Program-made: the position numbers and the translations under genes | Source: a virus | IMG/VR virus record: IMGVR_UViG_3300025695_000823 | Location: 1-20,974 of that record | Length of the DNA: 20,974 nucleotides | Strand: one strand, 5' to 3' | The notes under the pieces: generated by a model | Databases searched by the model: none | Seen by the model: only the letters and a program-made list of their open reading frames with translations | What the model was told of the DNA's origin: nothing | Shown here: positions 7,731 through 14,422 of the stretch, piece by piece | How the letters are laid out: each line of letters opens with the position of its first letter | How positions within the stretch are numbered: position 1 is the first letter of the stretch

Positions 7731-8785
7731 TGAGTATTATGAATAAACTCAAGAAGAACTCTAAGATTAAAGAAGTCTCGGTACTTTCTGAATCTAAGTT
7801 CTTCAATACAAACGATATGGTCCCGACCAATGTACCCATGGTAAATGTTGCATTGTCAGGTGAGATGGATGGTGGTGTTGCGCCCGGTCTAACAGTTCTT
7901 GCAGGTCCATCAAAACATTTTAAAACATCATTCGCACTACTCATGGCAGGTGCATACTTAGAGGCAAAGAAAGATGCAGTACTTTTATTCTATGATAGTG
8001 AATTCGGTTCACCACAGTCATACTTTGAACAATTTGGTATCGATACTTCTCGTGTACTCCACACCCCTATTGCGAACGTAGAAGAGTTAAAGTTTGACTT
8101 AATCAGTCAACTTGAAGAGATTGGTGCTGACGATGACGTTATCATTGTAATCGATTCTATCGGTAACCTTGCGTCTAAGAAAGAACTTGATGATGCATTG
8201 AATGAGAAGTCTGTTGCTGATATGTCACGTGCCAAAGCATTGAAAGGTCTATTCCGTATGGCAACACCATACTTGACTATGCGTAGTATCCCATTACTTG
8301 CAATCAATCACACATATCAAGAGATTGGTTTGTTCCCTAAAGCAGTCGTATCTGGTGGTACAGGTATCTATTACTCTGCTGATAACATCTGGATTCTTGG
8401 TCGTCAACAAGAGAAACAAGGTCAAGAGATTGTCGGTTACAACTTCGTAATCAATGTCGAGAAGTCTCGTTATGTAAAAGAGAAGTCTAAGATTCCGATT
8501 GGTGTATCATGGGATGGTGGTGTACAGAAGTATTCTGGTTTACTTGATGTTGCTATGGCAGGTGGATATGTTATCAAACCAAGTAATGGTTGGTATCAGA
8601 AAGTAGACAAAGAGACTGGCGAATTGATTGATGGTAAGTATCGACTCAAAGATACATTGAACGCAGACTTTTGGGATCCTATTCTTGAGTTTACAGACTT
8701 CAAAGAGTTTGTGACAAAACAATTCAAAATTGGGTTGCCAACAGTGGTAGATCCTGATACAATAGTAGAAGTTGCAGATGATTAA
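7730..8785 (+). CDS. uvsX: UvsX RecA-like recombinase
   Basis: The 351-residue strand-exchange ATPase drives recombination-dependent replication and repair. The Walker A loop is GPSKHFKTS (59-67), with phenylalanine in place of the usual glycine before lysine, as in T4 UvsX (GPSKSFKS). Walker B is IIVID at 138-142. T4 UvsX has 391 residues, so this is a shorter member. GGAGATA sits upstream of the ATG, which overlaps the dehydrogenase stop as TAATG. It would work with the polymerase and helicase in this operon; a UvsY or gp32 partner is not in the window. The 3' end overlaps the next small gene by 8 bases. Confidence 0.95.
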   Translation: MSIMNKLKKNSKIKEVSVLSESKFFNTNDMVPTNVPMVNVALSGEMDGGVAPGLTVLAGPSKHFKTSFALLMAGAYLEAKKDAVLLFYDSEFGSPQSYFEQFGIDTSRVLHTPIANVEELKFDLISQLEEIGADDDVIIVIDSIGNLASKKELDDALNEKSVADMSRAKALKGLFRMATPYLTMRSIPLLAINHTYQEIGLFPKAVVSGGTGIYYSADNIWILGRQQEKQGQEIVGYNFVINVEKSRYVKEKSKIPIGVSWDGGVQKYSGLLDVAMAGGYVIKPSNGWYQKVDKETGELIDGKYRLKDTLNADFWDPILEFTDFKEFVTKQFKIGLPTVVDPDTIVEVADD

Positions 8786-9140
8786 TATCGAGAAAGCAAG
8801 TGAGGGTATCGACTATGAGTTGATACCTGTTGAATATGTAAACAATGAAGCGGCGTGGGATATTCGTATCCTGCGTGGCGAGTTTACAGAATCCGTTTTA
8901 CGTTATGGTACAATCAAGTTTGATGGTGAACGAGATTGTTTAACTTTTGATTTTAGAGTGGTGAGTTCGCCCGATGCAGATTTAGATTCTAACAATACAG
9001 ACTTACAAGACTTTGCAGGTCTGATATTGGAAGATGTTCTTGAACGTGGAATCAGTGAAGGTTGGGTGTACGGCACCGAGAAGAAGGATGATAATGGAAA
9101 TACAATTAGAACAGACGATACTTCGGAATCTACTGACTAA
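8778..9140 (+). CDS. Small conserved protein between uvsX and the helicase gene
   Basis: This 120-residue acidic protein is not assigned to a family. The N-terminal part (INIEKASEGIDYELIPVEYV) and a central strand-rich stretch (GTIKFDGERDCLTFDF) suggest an alpha/beta domain, followed by a helix (FAGLILEDVLERGISEG) and a disordered acidic tail. The ATG at 8778 is preferred over an in-frame TTG at 8772. It overlaps the uvsX stop by 8 bases and the helicase start by 47 bases, so it is embedded in the replication operon. A role as a small replication or recombination accessory is only inferred from position. Confidence 0.7.
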   Translation: MINIEKASEGIDYELIPVEYVNNEAAWDIRILRGEFTESVLRYGTIKFDGERDCLTFDFRVVSSPDADLDSNNTDLQDFAGLILEDVLERGISEGWVYGTEKKDDNGNTIRTDDTSESTD

Positions 9141-10485
9141 TGACCAGTTTGCGAGAAAGGTTGCCGCCTTTCTTGTGCCTGATTATTTTGAGGGTACTTA
9201 CAAGTCTCTATTCAAAGAGTTTACGAAGTTCATTGCTAAGTACAATCAACTCCCTACTATGGAAGCATTCAAGATTGAAATCGATGAAGGCGACCGACTG
9301 AACGATGAACAGTATAGACATGCTGTTGAAATCTTACCAAACATATTTACAAAACAAGATGAGAACCTAGACTGGTTACTTGAACGCACCGAGAAGTGGT
9401 GCCAAGACCGTGCAGTATACAATGCTATCATGGAGTCTATTCAAGTTATCGATGGTAAGCATCAAACGTTAACTAAGAATGCATTGCCTGATATACTCAG
9501 TAAAGCACTTGGTGTCTCGTTTGATACTAACATTGGTCACGATTATCTTGAGAATATAGAAGAACGTTTTGATTTCTACCATCGTGAAGAAGAGAAACTT
9601 CCGTTTGATTTAGATTACTTCAATCGTATCACTAAGGGTGGTTTACCTAAGAAGTCACTGAACATTGCACTTGCAGGTACTGGTGTGGGTAAGTCATTGT
9701 TTATGTGTCATGCCGCTGGCGCTAATCTGACAGAAGGTAAGAATGTTCTATATATCACCATGGAGATGGCAGAAGAACGTATCGCAGAACGTATCGATGC
9801 AAACTTACTGAATGTTCCTATCGACCAATTAGACCACTTGTCTAAAGATATGTTCTCAGAGAAAGTACGTAACATTGCACATAAGACAAATGGTAAACTG
9901 GTTGTAAAAGAGTATCCAACAGGTCAAGCAAATGCGAGTCATTTCCGTGCCTTGTTGAATGAACTGAAACTCAAGAAGAACTTTATTCCTGATATCATTT
10001 ACATTGATTATCTGAATATATGTGCTTCTGCTAGAATGAAGAGTATGGGCGGTGCGATTAATTCATATACGTATATTAAGTCGATTGCTGAAGAGTTACG
10101 TGGTCTTGCCGTTGAATTCGACGTGCCGGTCGTGTCAGCAACACAAACGACTCGTTCGGGTTACGGTAATGAAGATGTTGGGTTGGAAGATACGTCCGAA
10201 TCTTTTGGACTACCCGCAACCGCAGACTTCATGTTCGCACTTATCAGTAACGAAGAGTTGGCAAACAATCGTCAGATTCTGGTCAAACAGTTGAAGAACC
10301 GATACAACGACCCTACTGCATATCAGAGATTCGTAGTTGGTGTCGACCGTTCTAAGATGCGTCTCTATGATGTTGACCAGAACGATTCGCCTTTGAATAA
10401 AGACGAAGACAATGGTCCCGCATTTGATAACTCGTCAAGTGGTCAACGGGTAAACTCAGAGAAGTTCGATGGATGGAAAGTATGA
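9094..10485 (+). CDS. 41: gp41-like replicative DNA helicase
   Basis: The 463-residue DnaB-family hexameric helicase unwinds the fork 5' to 3' and is close to the 475 residues of T4 gp41. An N-terminal helical domain (1-150) precedes the RecA-like motor with Walker A AGTGVGKS (194-201), an ITMEMAEER segment at 221-229 and Walker B IIYIDYLNI (301-309). VVSATQTTRSG lies further on, matching the sensor and DNA-loop region. The ATG at 9094 has AAGG six bases upstream; an ATG at 9088 is too close to that site and one at 9034 would extend the protein into the previous gene. T4 gp41 loads with gp59 and pairs with a primase; neither classical gene is visible here, but the primase-like gene at 4881 may serve. 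Confidence 0.93.
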   Translation: MEIQLEQTILRNLLTNDQFARKVAAFLVPDYFEGTYKSLFKEFTKFIAKYNQLPTMEAFKIEIDEGDRLNDEQYRHAVEILPNIFTKQDENLDWLLERTEKWCQDRAVYNAIMESIQVIDGKHQTLTKNALPDILSKALGVSFDTNIGHDYLENIEERFDFYHREEEKLPFDLDYFNRITKGGLPKKSLNIALAGTGVGKSLFMCHAAGANLTEGKNVLYITMEMAEERIAERIDANLLNVPIDQLDHLSKDMFSEKVRNIAHKTNGKLVVKEYPTGQANASHFRALLNELKLKKNFIPDIIYIDYLNICASARMKSMGGAINSYTYIKSIAEELRGLAVEFDVPVVSATQTTRSGYGNEDVGLEDTSESFGLPATADFMFALISNEELANNRQILVKQLKNRYNDPTAYQRFVVGVDRSKMRLYDVDQNDSPLNKDEDNGPAFDNSSSGQRVNSEKFDGWKV

Positions 10486-10688
10486 TAGAATTACCAATAG
10501 AACCATGGCACGCGGCACTGATACTTGCAGGTATCATTGCTACTGCATATTATGTTGGACGTAAGTTAGGATTTCAAGAGGGTGTCAATGGCATGGCAGA
10601 AACACTTGTCGCACTTGAAATTGTTACAAGACAGGACTTACAAAAATTAGTAGACCTACAAGATGAATGGGATGAGGAAGATAAATAG
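10482..10688 (+). CDS. Small single-span membrane protein
   Basis: This 68-residue protein (71 if started at the ATG at 10473) has one membrane segment, about residues 8-25 (WHAALILAGIIATAYYVG), followed by a positively charged RK and a long charged helix ending in DEWDEEDK. The positive residues after the membrane segment suggest the C-terminal helix is cytoplasmic. No family is recognised. The start chosen gives an ATGA overlap with the helicase stop. The 3' end overlaps thyX by one base (TAGTG), and the GAGGAAG inside its last codons is the ribosome site for thyX, so the two are coupled. Confidence 0.65.
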   Translation: MIELPIEPWHAALILAGIIATAYYVGRKLGFQEGVNGMAETLVALEIVTRQDLQKLVDLQDEWDEEDK

Positions 10689-11347
10689 TGGAAGTAAATT
10701 TAGTAGCATTGAGTAAACCAAACGAAGCAACTGGTTGTCACACAGCAAGTGACTTAGTAGCATATGCCGCACGAGTGAGTAATCCTGCTAATCAGAACAA
10801 CACAGAGACAGCACCACGTCTCTTAAAGTATTTGATTAAGCATAAGCATTGGTCACCATTTGAGATGGTTCACTTAACACTTGAAATCAAAACAACTCGT
10901 GATATCTCACGTCAGATATTACGTCACCGTTCGTTTTCATTTCAAGAATTCTCACAACGTTATGCAGTGAGTGAGAACATTGGTGTTGAACGTGAAGCAC
11001 GACTTCAAGATGAGACTAACCGACAGAACTCAGTTGAAGTTGGTTCTGATGACGACATTCATCATGAGTGGTTACATGCACAAGGTCGTGTACGTTGGAT
11101 GGCAGAGAAAGAGTATAAAGCGGCACTCAAGATGGGTATCGCAAAAGAACAAGCACGTGCGTTACTGCCCGAAGGTCTTACAGAGACTACACTATACATG
11201 GCAGGTTCGTTACGTTCTTGGATTCACTATTGCGAACTACGCATGGCGAATGGTACTCAGAAAGAACATATGGACATTGCAAAGAGATGTTGGGAAATCA
11301 TTGTAGGTCATTTCCCTGAACTAACAGAGGCACTAGATAATGGATAG
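10688..11347 (+). CDS. thyX: Flavin-dependent thymidylate synthase ThyX
   Basis: The 219-residue enzyme methylates dUMP to dTMP using methylene-tetrahydrofolate, FAD and NADPH. The ThyX signature RHRxxSxxxxSxR is complete as RHRSFSFQEFSQR at 79-91. Upstream HWSPFEMVHLTLEI (54-67) and downstream LLPEGLTETTLYMAGSLRSW match the conserved flavin and substrate segments. The start is GTG at 10688, supported by GAGGAAG at 10674-10680. T4 itself uses the unrelated ThyA-type enzyme, while many marine phages carry ThyX. It ensures dTMP supply during replication. It overlaps the next small gene by 8 bases. Confidence 0.96.
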   Translation: MEVNLVALSKPNEATGCHTASDLVAYAARVSNPANQNNTETAPRLLKYLIKHKHWSPFEMVHLTLEIKTTRDISRQILRHRSFSFQEFSQRYAVSENIGVEREARLQDETNRQNSVEVGSDDDIHHEWLHAQGRVRWMAEKEYKAALKMGIAKEQARALLPEGLTETTLYMAGSLRSWIHYCELRMANGTQKEHMDIAKRCWEIIVGHFPELTEALDNG

Positions 11348-11525
11348 TTATAACAGATTCTTATGTCCCGTCGTTGAAGAAGACGGTGAACTATGTTTAG
11401 AATTTTCAGATGAATTGATGGAAGCACTTGACTTATCAGTAGGTGATGTGTTATCATGGGAACCTAGACCAAATGGGGTTTGGGAACTAAAACGTTTCAA
11501 AGAGGAGAAACAAGAAGATGAATAA
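11340..11525 (+). CDS. AbrB/MazE-like small protein
   Basis: The 61-residue acidic protein matches the swapped-hairpin pattern of AbrB/MazE-type domains: a first strand ending in GELCLEF, then SDELMEALDLSVGDVLSWEP (a helix followed by the L-x-x-G-D-x-L turn) and a last strand, VWELKR. Members bind DNA as transcription regulators or as antitoxins. Similar stand-alone small proteins occur in T4-like marine phages. No toxin gene is recognisable next to it, so an antitoxin role is not supported; a phage regulator is possible. AGAGG at 11326-11330 supports the ATG. It overlaps thyX by 8 bases and the next gene by 8 bases. Confidence 0.6.
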   Translation: MDSYNRFLCPVVEEDGELCLEFSDELMEALDLSVGDVLSWEPRPNGVWELKRFKEEKQEDE

Positions 11526-11787
11526 AGGTACAGTAGTAACAGTGATGACAACCGTTGGTGAATACATCGGTCGTCTTGATAAGTTTGAAGATGGGAATGT
11601 ACATGTTGACAATCCTCGTTTAATCGTTAAGTCACCTGATGGTGATATTGGTTTCGGTCGTGGCGTGTGTATGTCTGCAATCGAGAATCCGCCTAATGTT
11701 GTTTTCAATGACGTATTGTTTGTAGTACCTACGAATGACTCATTCGAGAAAGCATGGTTAGAAGCAACCAGTGGCATTATCATATAA
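11518..11787 (+). CDS. Small beta-rich protein, possibly Sm-like
   Basis: The 89-residue protein is beta-rich. The opening (GTVVTVMTTVGEYIGRLDKF) followed by GNVHVDNPRLIV resembles the first strands of an Sm-like (LSm/Hfq) fold, where a small barrel binds RNA or protein, and a second half follows (GFGRGVCMSAIENPPNVVFND). This is a shape impression, not a firm family call. An AGGAG-type site lies upstream of the ATG, inside the previous gene. It sits in a string of very small coupled genes after thyX. The next gene begins with GTG inside this gene, 17 bases before its end. Confidence 0.55.
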   Translation: MNKGTVVTVMTTVGEYIGRLDKFEDGNVHVDNPRLIVKSPDGDIGFGRGVCMSAIENPPNVVFNDVLFVVPTNDSFEKAWLEATSGIII

Positions 11788-11995
11788 ACGCCACTTAGCA
11801 AAGGCAGTTACTTGGCGCATTGTTGCGTCGGTAACTACCGTCTCTATTGCGCTGTTCTTTGGACTACCAATGACAGCGATAGGTGCAGTATTCTTTGCAG
11901 ACTTAGTTCTAAAGTTTGCAATGTATTATTTTCATGAACGATTGTGGTATAAACACATAAAGTACGGAGTAGACAATGAGCGAAGTTACGATTAG
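11771..11995 (+). CDS. DUF2061 membrane protein
   Basis: This 74-residue protein matches the DUF2061 family: a basic start with the conserved KAVTWRIVAS (residues 11-20), two membrane segments at about 17-33 and 35-53, and the terminal YYFHERLWYKHIKYG block (52-66). Family members are small bacterial inner-membrane proteins, often encoded beside sulfur-assimilation or sugar-related genes; no biochemical function is established. No in-frame ATG precedes the family motif, so the GTG at 11771 is the only sensible start, with a weak ribosome site. It overlaps both neighbours. The gene may have been taken from a host genome. Confidence 0.8.
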   Translation: MALSYKRHLAKAVTWRIVASVTTVSIALFFGLPMTAIGAVFFADLVLKFAMYYFHERLWYKHIKYGVDNERSYD

Positions 11996-12641
11996 AAATA
12001 AAGAAATTCTTGAAACATTGAATAGTTTCGTTGATGAGTTCTTTTCTAACTATGACGACAATCCTGCCTACAACGTATACAGTTCAGAAGAAGATAAGAC
12101 CAAGGGCGAGTATTATTGTGGTGAAGAATACTTGACAGAGTGTTTATCACGTGATACACTAGTTGGTGTACCAGACAGACATTGGGCACAACCCATATCT
12201 AAAATGGTTCGAGCAGATGATAAGTGGAAACCTTTCATGGACAGAGTTAAGTTTGACTTTGCCGCAGAGATTGGTGCACACACTTCAGCACTATTATCAT
12301 ATTATGCACCAGGCGGTTTTGTTGGTTGGCATACTAACTATGACGCAACTGCATATCAAGTATTATTTACATGGTCTAAGACTGGTAACGGATACTTCAG
12401 ATATTATGATAAAGAGAAAGACGAGATAGTGACAATTCAAGATGTGCCAGGATGGCAATGTCGTCACTATTATTTTGGACCAGAAAATGAACCGCACAAT
12501 CATTGTTGGCATTCTGCCTATGCGGGTGATGAACGTATTACCCTAGCATATAAGTTTGTTGGACATGGCGAAAATGATCCACGTGATGCACAAGCAAGAC
12601 ATTTACGTGATATGTTAATTGAGGAGATTGAAAGTGAGTAA
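11976..12641 (+). CDS. 2OG-Fe(II) oxygenase-like protein
   Basis: The 221-residue protein resembles the double-stranded beta-helix 2-oxoglutarate/Fe(II) oxygenases common in T4-like phages. The first metal ligand lies in GFVGWHTNYD (H119), where the usual HxD/E appears as H-T-N, with D123 two residues later. The distal histidine is H179 in HCWHSA, and the 2OG-binding arginine is probably R187 in DERITLAYKF. The strand FTWSKTGNGYFRYYD lies between. Substrates for phage members are mostly unknown; nucleic acid, protein and sugar hydroxylation are all possible. GGAG precedes the ATG. If N121 cannot bind iron, the protein may use a two-histidine site or be non-catalytic. It overlaps glutaredoxin by 8 bases. 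Confidence 0.65.
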   Translation: MSEVTIRNKEILETLNSFVDEFFSNYDDNPAYNVYSSEEDKTKGEYYCGEEYLTECLSRDTLVGVPDRHWAQPISKMVRADDKWKPFMDRVKFDFAAEIGAHTSALLSYYAPGGFVGWHTNYDATAYQVLFTWSKTGNGYFRYYDKEKDEIVTIQDVPGWQCRHYYFGPENEPHNHCWHSAYAGDERITLAYKFVGHGENDPRDAQARHLRDMLIEEIESE

Positions 12642-12879
12642 GTATACGATTTATAGTACCGTAGGATGTGGTTATTGCATTCAAGCAAAACGTTTGTTAG
12701 AGTCTAAAGAAATTGACTTTGATTATATCGACCTAAGTGAGTTAGACGGTGCCGGTAAAGCACAGTTACAAGAGATTGCTGGTATTCCGTTCCGTACAGT
12801 ACCACAAATTTTTAAAGAGAATGAAGAAGGTCAACTAGAATATGTTGGCGGGTTTACTGAACTAAAAGCGAGTTTATAA
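12634..12879 (+). CDS. grx: Glutaredoxin
   Basis: The 81-residue thiol-disulfide oxidoreductase has the active site CGYC at residues 11-14 after the first strand (KYTIYSTVG), a TVPQIF segment with the cis-proline that contacts the substrate, and GGFTEL near the C-terminus. It would reduce ribonucleotide reductase or other proteins, as phage glutaredoxins are known to do. The start is GTG at 12634: GAGGAG at 12621-12626 lies seven bases upstream and the resulting N-terminus fits the family. An in-frame TTG at 12619 has no ribosome site. It overlaps the oxygenase-like gene, a pairing that may be just operon packing. Confidence 0.92.
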   Translation: MSKYTIYSTVGCGYCIQAKRLLESKEIDFDYIDLSELDGAGKAQLQEIAGIPFRTVPQIFKENEEGQLEYVGGFTELKASL

Positions 12880-12880
12880 T

Positions 12881-13132
12881 ATGATTACATTGAATCCTAC
12901 AGAAAAGAAAGCAGTTGTAAGTGCAGTACAAGAAATGTCTGATTGTATGTTACGCATTGAAGCAGAACGTGAACTGATGAAAGACATCGTTGACGTGACG
13001 TTCGAGAAGTATGGTGTTGAGAAGAAGTACTTCAAGAAGTTATCAACTATCTTCCACAAACGTAATCTTGATGAAGTGCGTGGTGAACATGAAACTGTAG
13101 AATCATTGTACGAAGATTTGTTCAAGGAGTAG
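12881..13132 (+). CDS. dsbA: DsbA-like dsDNA-binding late-transcription protein
   Basis: The 83-residue basic-acidic helical protein resembles T4 DsbA (89 residues), a dsDNA-binding protein that helps late transcription with gp33 and gp55. The matching core is a helix (MLRIEAERELMKDIVDVTFE), a short loop with a hydrophobic pair (GVEKKYFKKLSTIFHK), and a C-terminal helix ending in ESLYEDLF. T4 DsbA is remembered to have the same order, with an L-Y-H-K segment and a terminal acidic helix; identity could not be measured. This would fit the T4 late promoter seen at 15939. The protein is unrelated to the bacterial disulfide oxidase of the same name. The ribosome site is weak. Confidence 0.65.
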   Translation: MITLNPTEKKAVVSAVQEMSDCMLRIEAERELMKDIVDVTFEKYGVEKKYFKKLSTIFHKRNLDEVRGEHETVESLYEDLFKE

Positions 13133-13136
13133 TATT

Positions 13137-13505
13137 ATGCCAGGAAGTGAATATTACGACGAGATTGACAGAATCAATCACACCGTGAGAAATGATGAAT
13201 ACTTTTCACGTATGAAAGAACGTATTCGTAAGATGAATGCCATTGGTTTAGATCCTGATAACACTGCTGATGTCGAGTTGTTTCTTGATATGGAACGTGC
13301 AGTAGAAGACCATAAATCTGTATCGATTGACCCTAATGTACAGTCTGTTATTGATAAGTATGAAGAACGTGCACGTGTTGGTTTTGAGAAGTATGGTACT
13401 AATACTACTCGTACTGACATTGACTTCATGGGTTGGTTAACTCACTTGCAAGAAGAGTTGATGGATGCAACTATCTACATTGAACGCTTGAAACATGAAA
13501 TCTAA
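13137..13505 (+). CDS. Phage protein with MazG-like C-terminal helix pair
   Basis: The 122-residue protein is mostly helical. The first 75 residues are charged and unassigned. The second half (KYEERARVGFEKYGTNTTRT, then WLTHLQEELMDATIYIERL) is the phage pattern R-x-G-x-x-K-Y-G followed by EE-x-x-D, which recalls MazG-type all-alpha NTP pyrophosphatases, whose EExxE and ExxD residues bind magnesium. The full MazG metal set is not evident. It could hydrolyse unwanted NTPs or dNTPs, but this is a weak inference. AAGGAG at 13124-13129 gives strong translation support. The next small membrane-peptide gene starts inside its last codons at 13495. Confidence 0.65.
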   Translation: MPGSEYYDEIDRINHTVRNDEYFSRMKERIRKMNAIGLDPDNTADVELFLDMERAVEDHKSVSIDPNVQSVIDKYEERARVGFEKYGTNTTRTDIDFMGWLTHLQEELMDATIYIERLKHEI

Positions 13506-13638
13506 GATAAAGACTATTATTATAGTATTGACCGCACCAATATGGATACCTGTTGTAATACTATGGAATGCTATATTTGATGACGGTACTATAGTTGATA
13601 GTGCTTACGAAGAAACGCGAAAGCGAGACGATATCTAA
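13495..13638 (+). CDS. Hidden 47-residue single-span membrane peptide
   Basis: The frame runs from ATG at 13495, inside the end of the preceding gene, to TAA at 13636-13638, overlapping the next ATG as TAATG. The N-terminus is basic (MKSKIK). A hydrophobic, tryptophan-bearing segment covers about residues 7-28 (TIIIVLTAPIWIPVVILWNA), followed by a charged tail ending in RKRDDI. It fills what would otherwise be the only gap of more than 100 bases in this stretch. Overlaps at both ends are the rule in this operon. No family is recognised and no strong ribosome site is visible; translation may depend on coupling. Confidence 0.6.
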   Translation: MKSKIKTIIIVLTAPIWIPVVILWNAIFDDGTIVDSAYEETRKRDDI

Positions 13639-14186
13639 TGGGGATAGTACTATCAAACGGTGATAGTTTTACGTATGGTGATGAACTGCCAGGTTCTCGA
13701 CAAGAGGTTGACCAGCACCATCATCATACGTTCACGCATAAACTAGCAGAAAAACTAAATCGTAAGTACGTAAACTTAGGTGCGAATGGTTCTTCAAACA
13801 TGAAGATTTACCGTCGCACCTTTGACTTTCTTATGACGACAAGTAAAGAGATTGACTTACTTGTTATCAACTGGTCTAACTTTGGTCGTTATGAGATATG
13901 TGAACCATTCACTCTTGAATCTGATAGTAAGATATTCATTCACTCTGAATCTAATATGAATCAGATTATACCTGACCATCATAAAAAATGTATGAAATTG
14001 CGTGAAGCAGGTGAGATAAAAGAACGTTCCGATATCTTAAAGTTGTATACAAAAGAAGTATTGACTACACAGACACAGATATTCTATACACTTACCTACA
14101 TGACACACATTCAGTGGTTGTGTGATAAGTTGAAAATACCAGTACTACAAGGCGTGATTCATGGAGACATGTATCAATCTTTCTAA
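13638..14186 (+). CDS. SGNH-hydrolase-like protein, N-terminal part of a split gene
   Basis: This 182-residue frame has the start of an SGNH/GDSL hydrolase: GDSFTYGDEL with the nucleophile candidate S10, and the block NLGANGSSN (47-54) carrying a GxN-like oxyanion site. It aligns along its length with the intact neighbour at 14409, but stops at 14184-14186 where the neighbour continues. The missing C-terminal third, including the catalytic histidine region, is encoded in the -1 frame from about 14183 to 14422. Together the two pieces match the neighbour's length. A sequencing or natural frameshift, a programmed shift at TTC-TAA, or a true split are all possible. On its own it would lack the catalytic histidine. 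Such enzymes commonly remove acetyl groups from glycans. Confidence 0.7.
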   Translation: MGIVLSNGDSFTYGDELPGSRQEVDQHHHHTFTHKLAEKLNRKYVNLGANGSSNMKIYRRTFDFLMTTSKEIDLLVINWSNFGRYEICEPFTLESDSKIFIHSESNMNQIIPDHHKKCMKLREAGEIKERSDILKLYTKEVLTTQTQIFYTLTYMTHIQWLCDKLKIPVLQGVIHGDMYQSF

Positions 14187-14191
14187 GGTCT
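14181..14191 (+). other. Frameshift point joining the two halves of the SGNH gene
   Basis: In the upstream frame TTC (14181-14183) is followed by TAA. A -1 move re-reads C14183 and continues CTA-AGG-TCT-ATG into the downstream frame. The phenylalanine tRNA reading TTC could re-pair with TTT at 14180-14182, but there is no canonical X-XXY-YYZ heptamer. AAGG at 14185-14188 lies only three bases before the ATG at 14192, so reinitiation is a further option. Confidence 0.55.
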
Positions 14192-14422
14192 ATGAAGACT
14201 GAAGGGTTTGATGACTATCGTGCACGTATACAAGAGATGTATGGAATGTTACGTCCAGAGTGTAAGATTGGTCTTGGTTATTATAAAGATATATACAAGA
14301 CAGGTGCGCACAATCATACTATACTACCAATGGGTCATGTATGTGAGAATGCACACACAGAGTTTGCAGATATGCTTTATGATATAATAAAAGATGAGAG
14401 GTTATTAGATGTTACTGACTAG
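14192..14422 (+). CDS. SGNH-hydrolase-like protein, C-terminal part of the split gene
   Basis: This 76-residue frame continues the preceding gene in the -1 frame. Its segment KIGLGYYKDIYKTGAHNHTI aligns with VGLGRYEDLYSVGKRYKIKP of the neighbour, and MGHVCENAHTEFADMLYDI (47-65) aligns with YGHPGEEAQVDYADLLHHI. H49 matches H228 of the intact copy and is the likely catalytic histidine. Alone it has no hydrolase active site. The ATG at 14192 may be used by reinitiation after the stop at 14184-14186, or the frame may be read only by frameshifting from upstream. Its 3' end overlaps the intact paralogue by 14 bases and supplies its GAGAGG ribosome site. Confidence 0.6.
   Translation: MKTEGFDDYRARIQEMYGMLRPECKIGLGYYKDIYKTGAHNHTILPMGHVCENAHTEFADMLYDIIKDERLLDVTD

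Noticed and set aside
11606-11640. Other TTGACA or TTGACT occurrences as promoters (for example near 11606, 12134, 16832)
   Set aside because: They lie in coding sequence and lack a convincing -10 box at 16-18 bases.
11340-11787. Toxin-antitoxin module
   Set aside because: The small MazE/AbrB-like protein could be an antitoxin, but the adjoining protein has no MazF, Doc or PIN-like motifs.
10688-12641. DNA base hypermodification pathway from ThyX, the oxygenase-like protein and the glycosyltransferases
   Set aside because: ThyX here has the standard dTMP signature, no hydroxymethylase, dCTPase or dUMP-modifying enzyme is seen, and the oxygenase-like protein lacks features of nucleic-acid oxidases. 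It remains possible only as a speculation, so it is not claimed.
14171-14194. Canonical -1 programmed frameshift heptamer in the split SGNH gene
   Set aside because: No X-XXY-YYZ sequence is present at the join; only single-tRNA slippage at TTC before TAA is possible, and no clear downstream stimulatory stem was found by eye.
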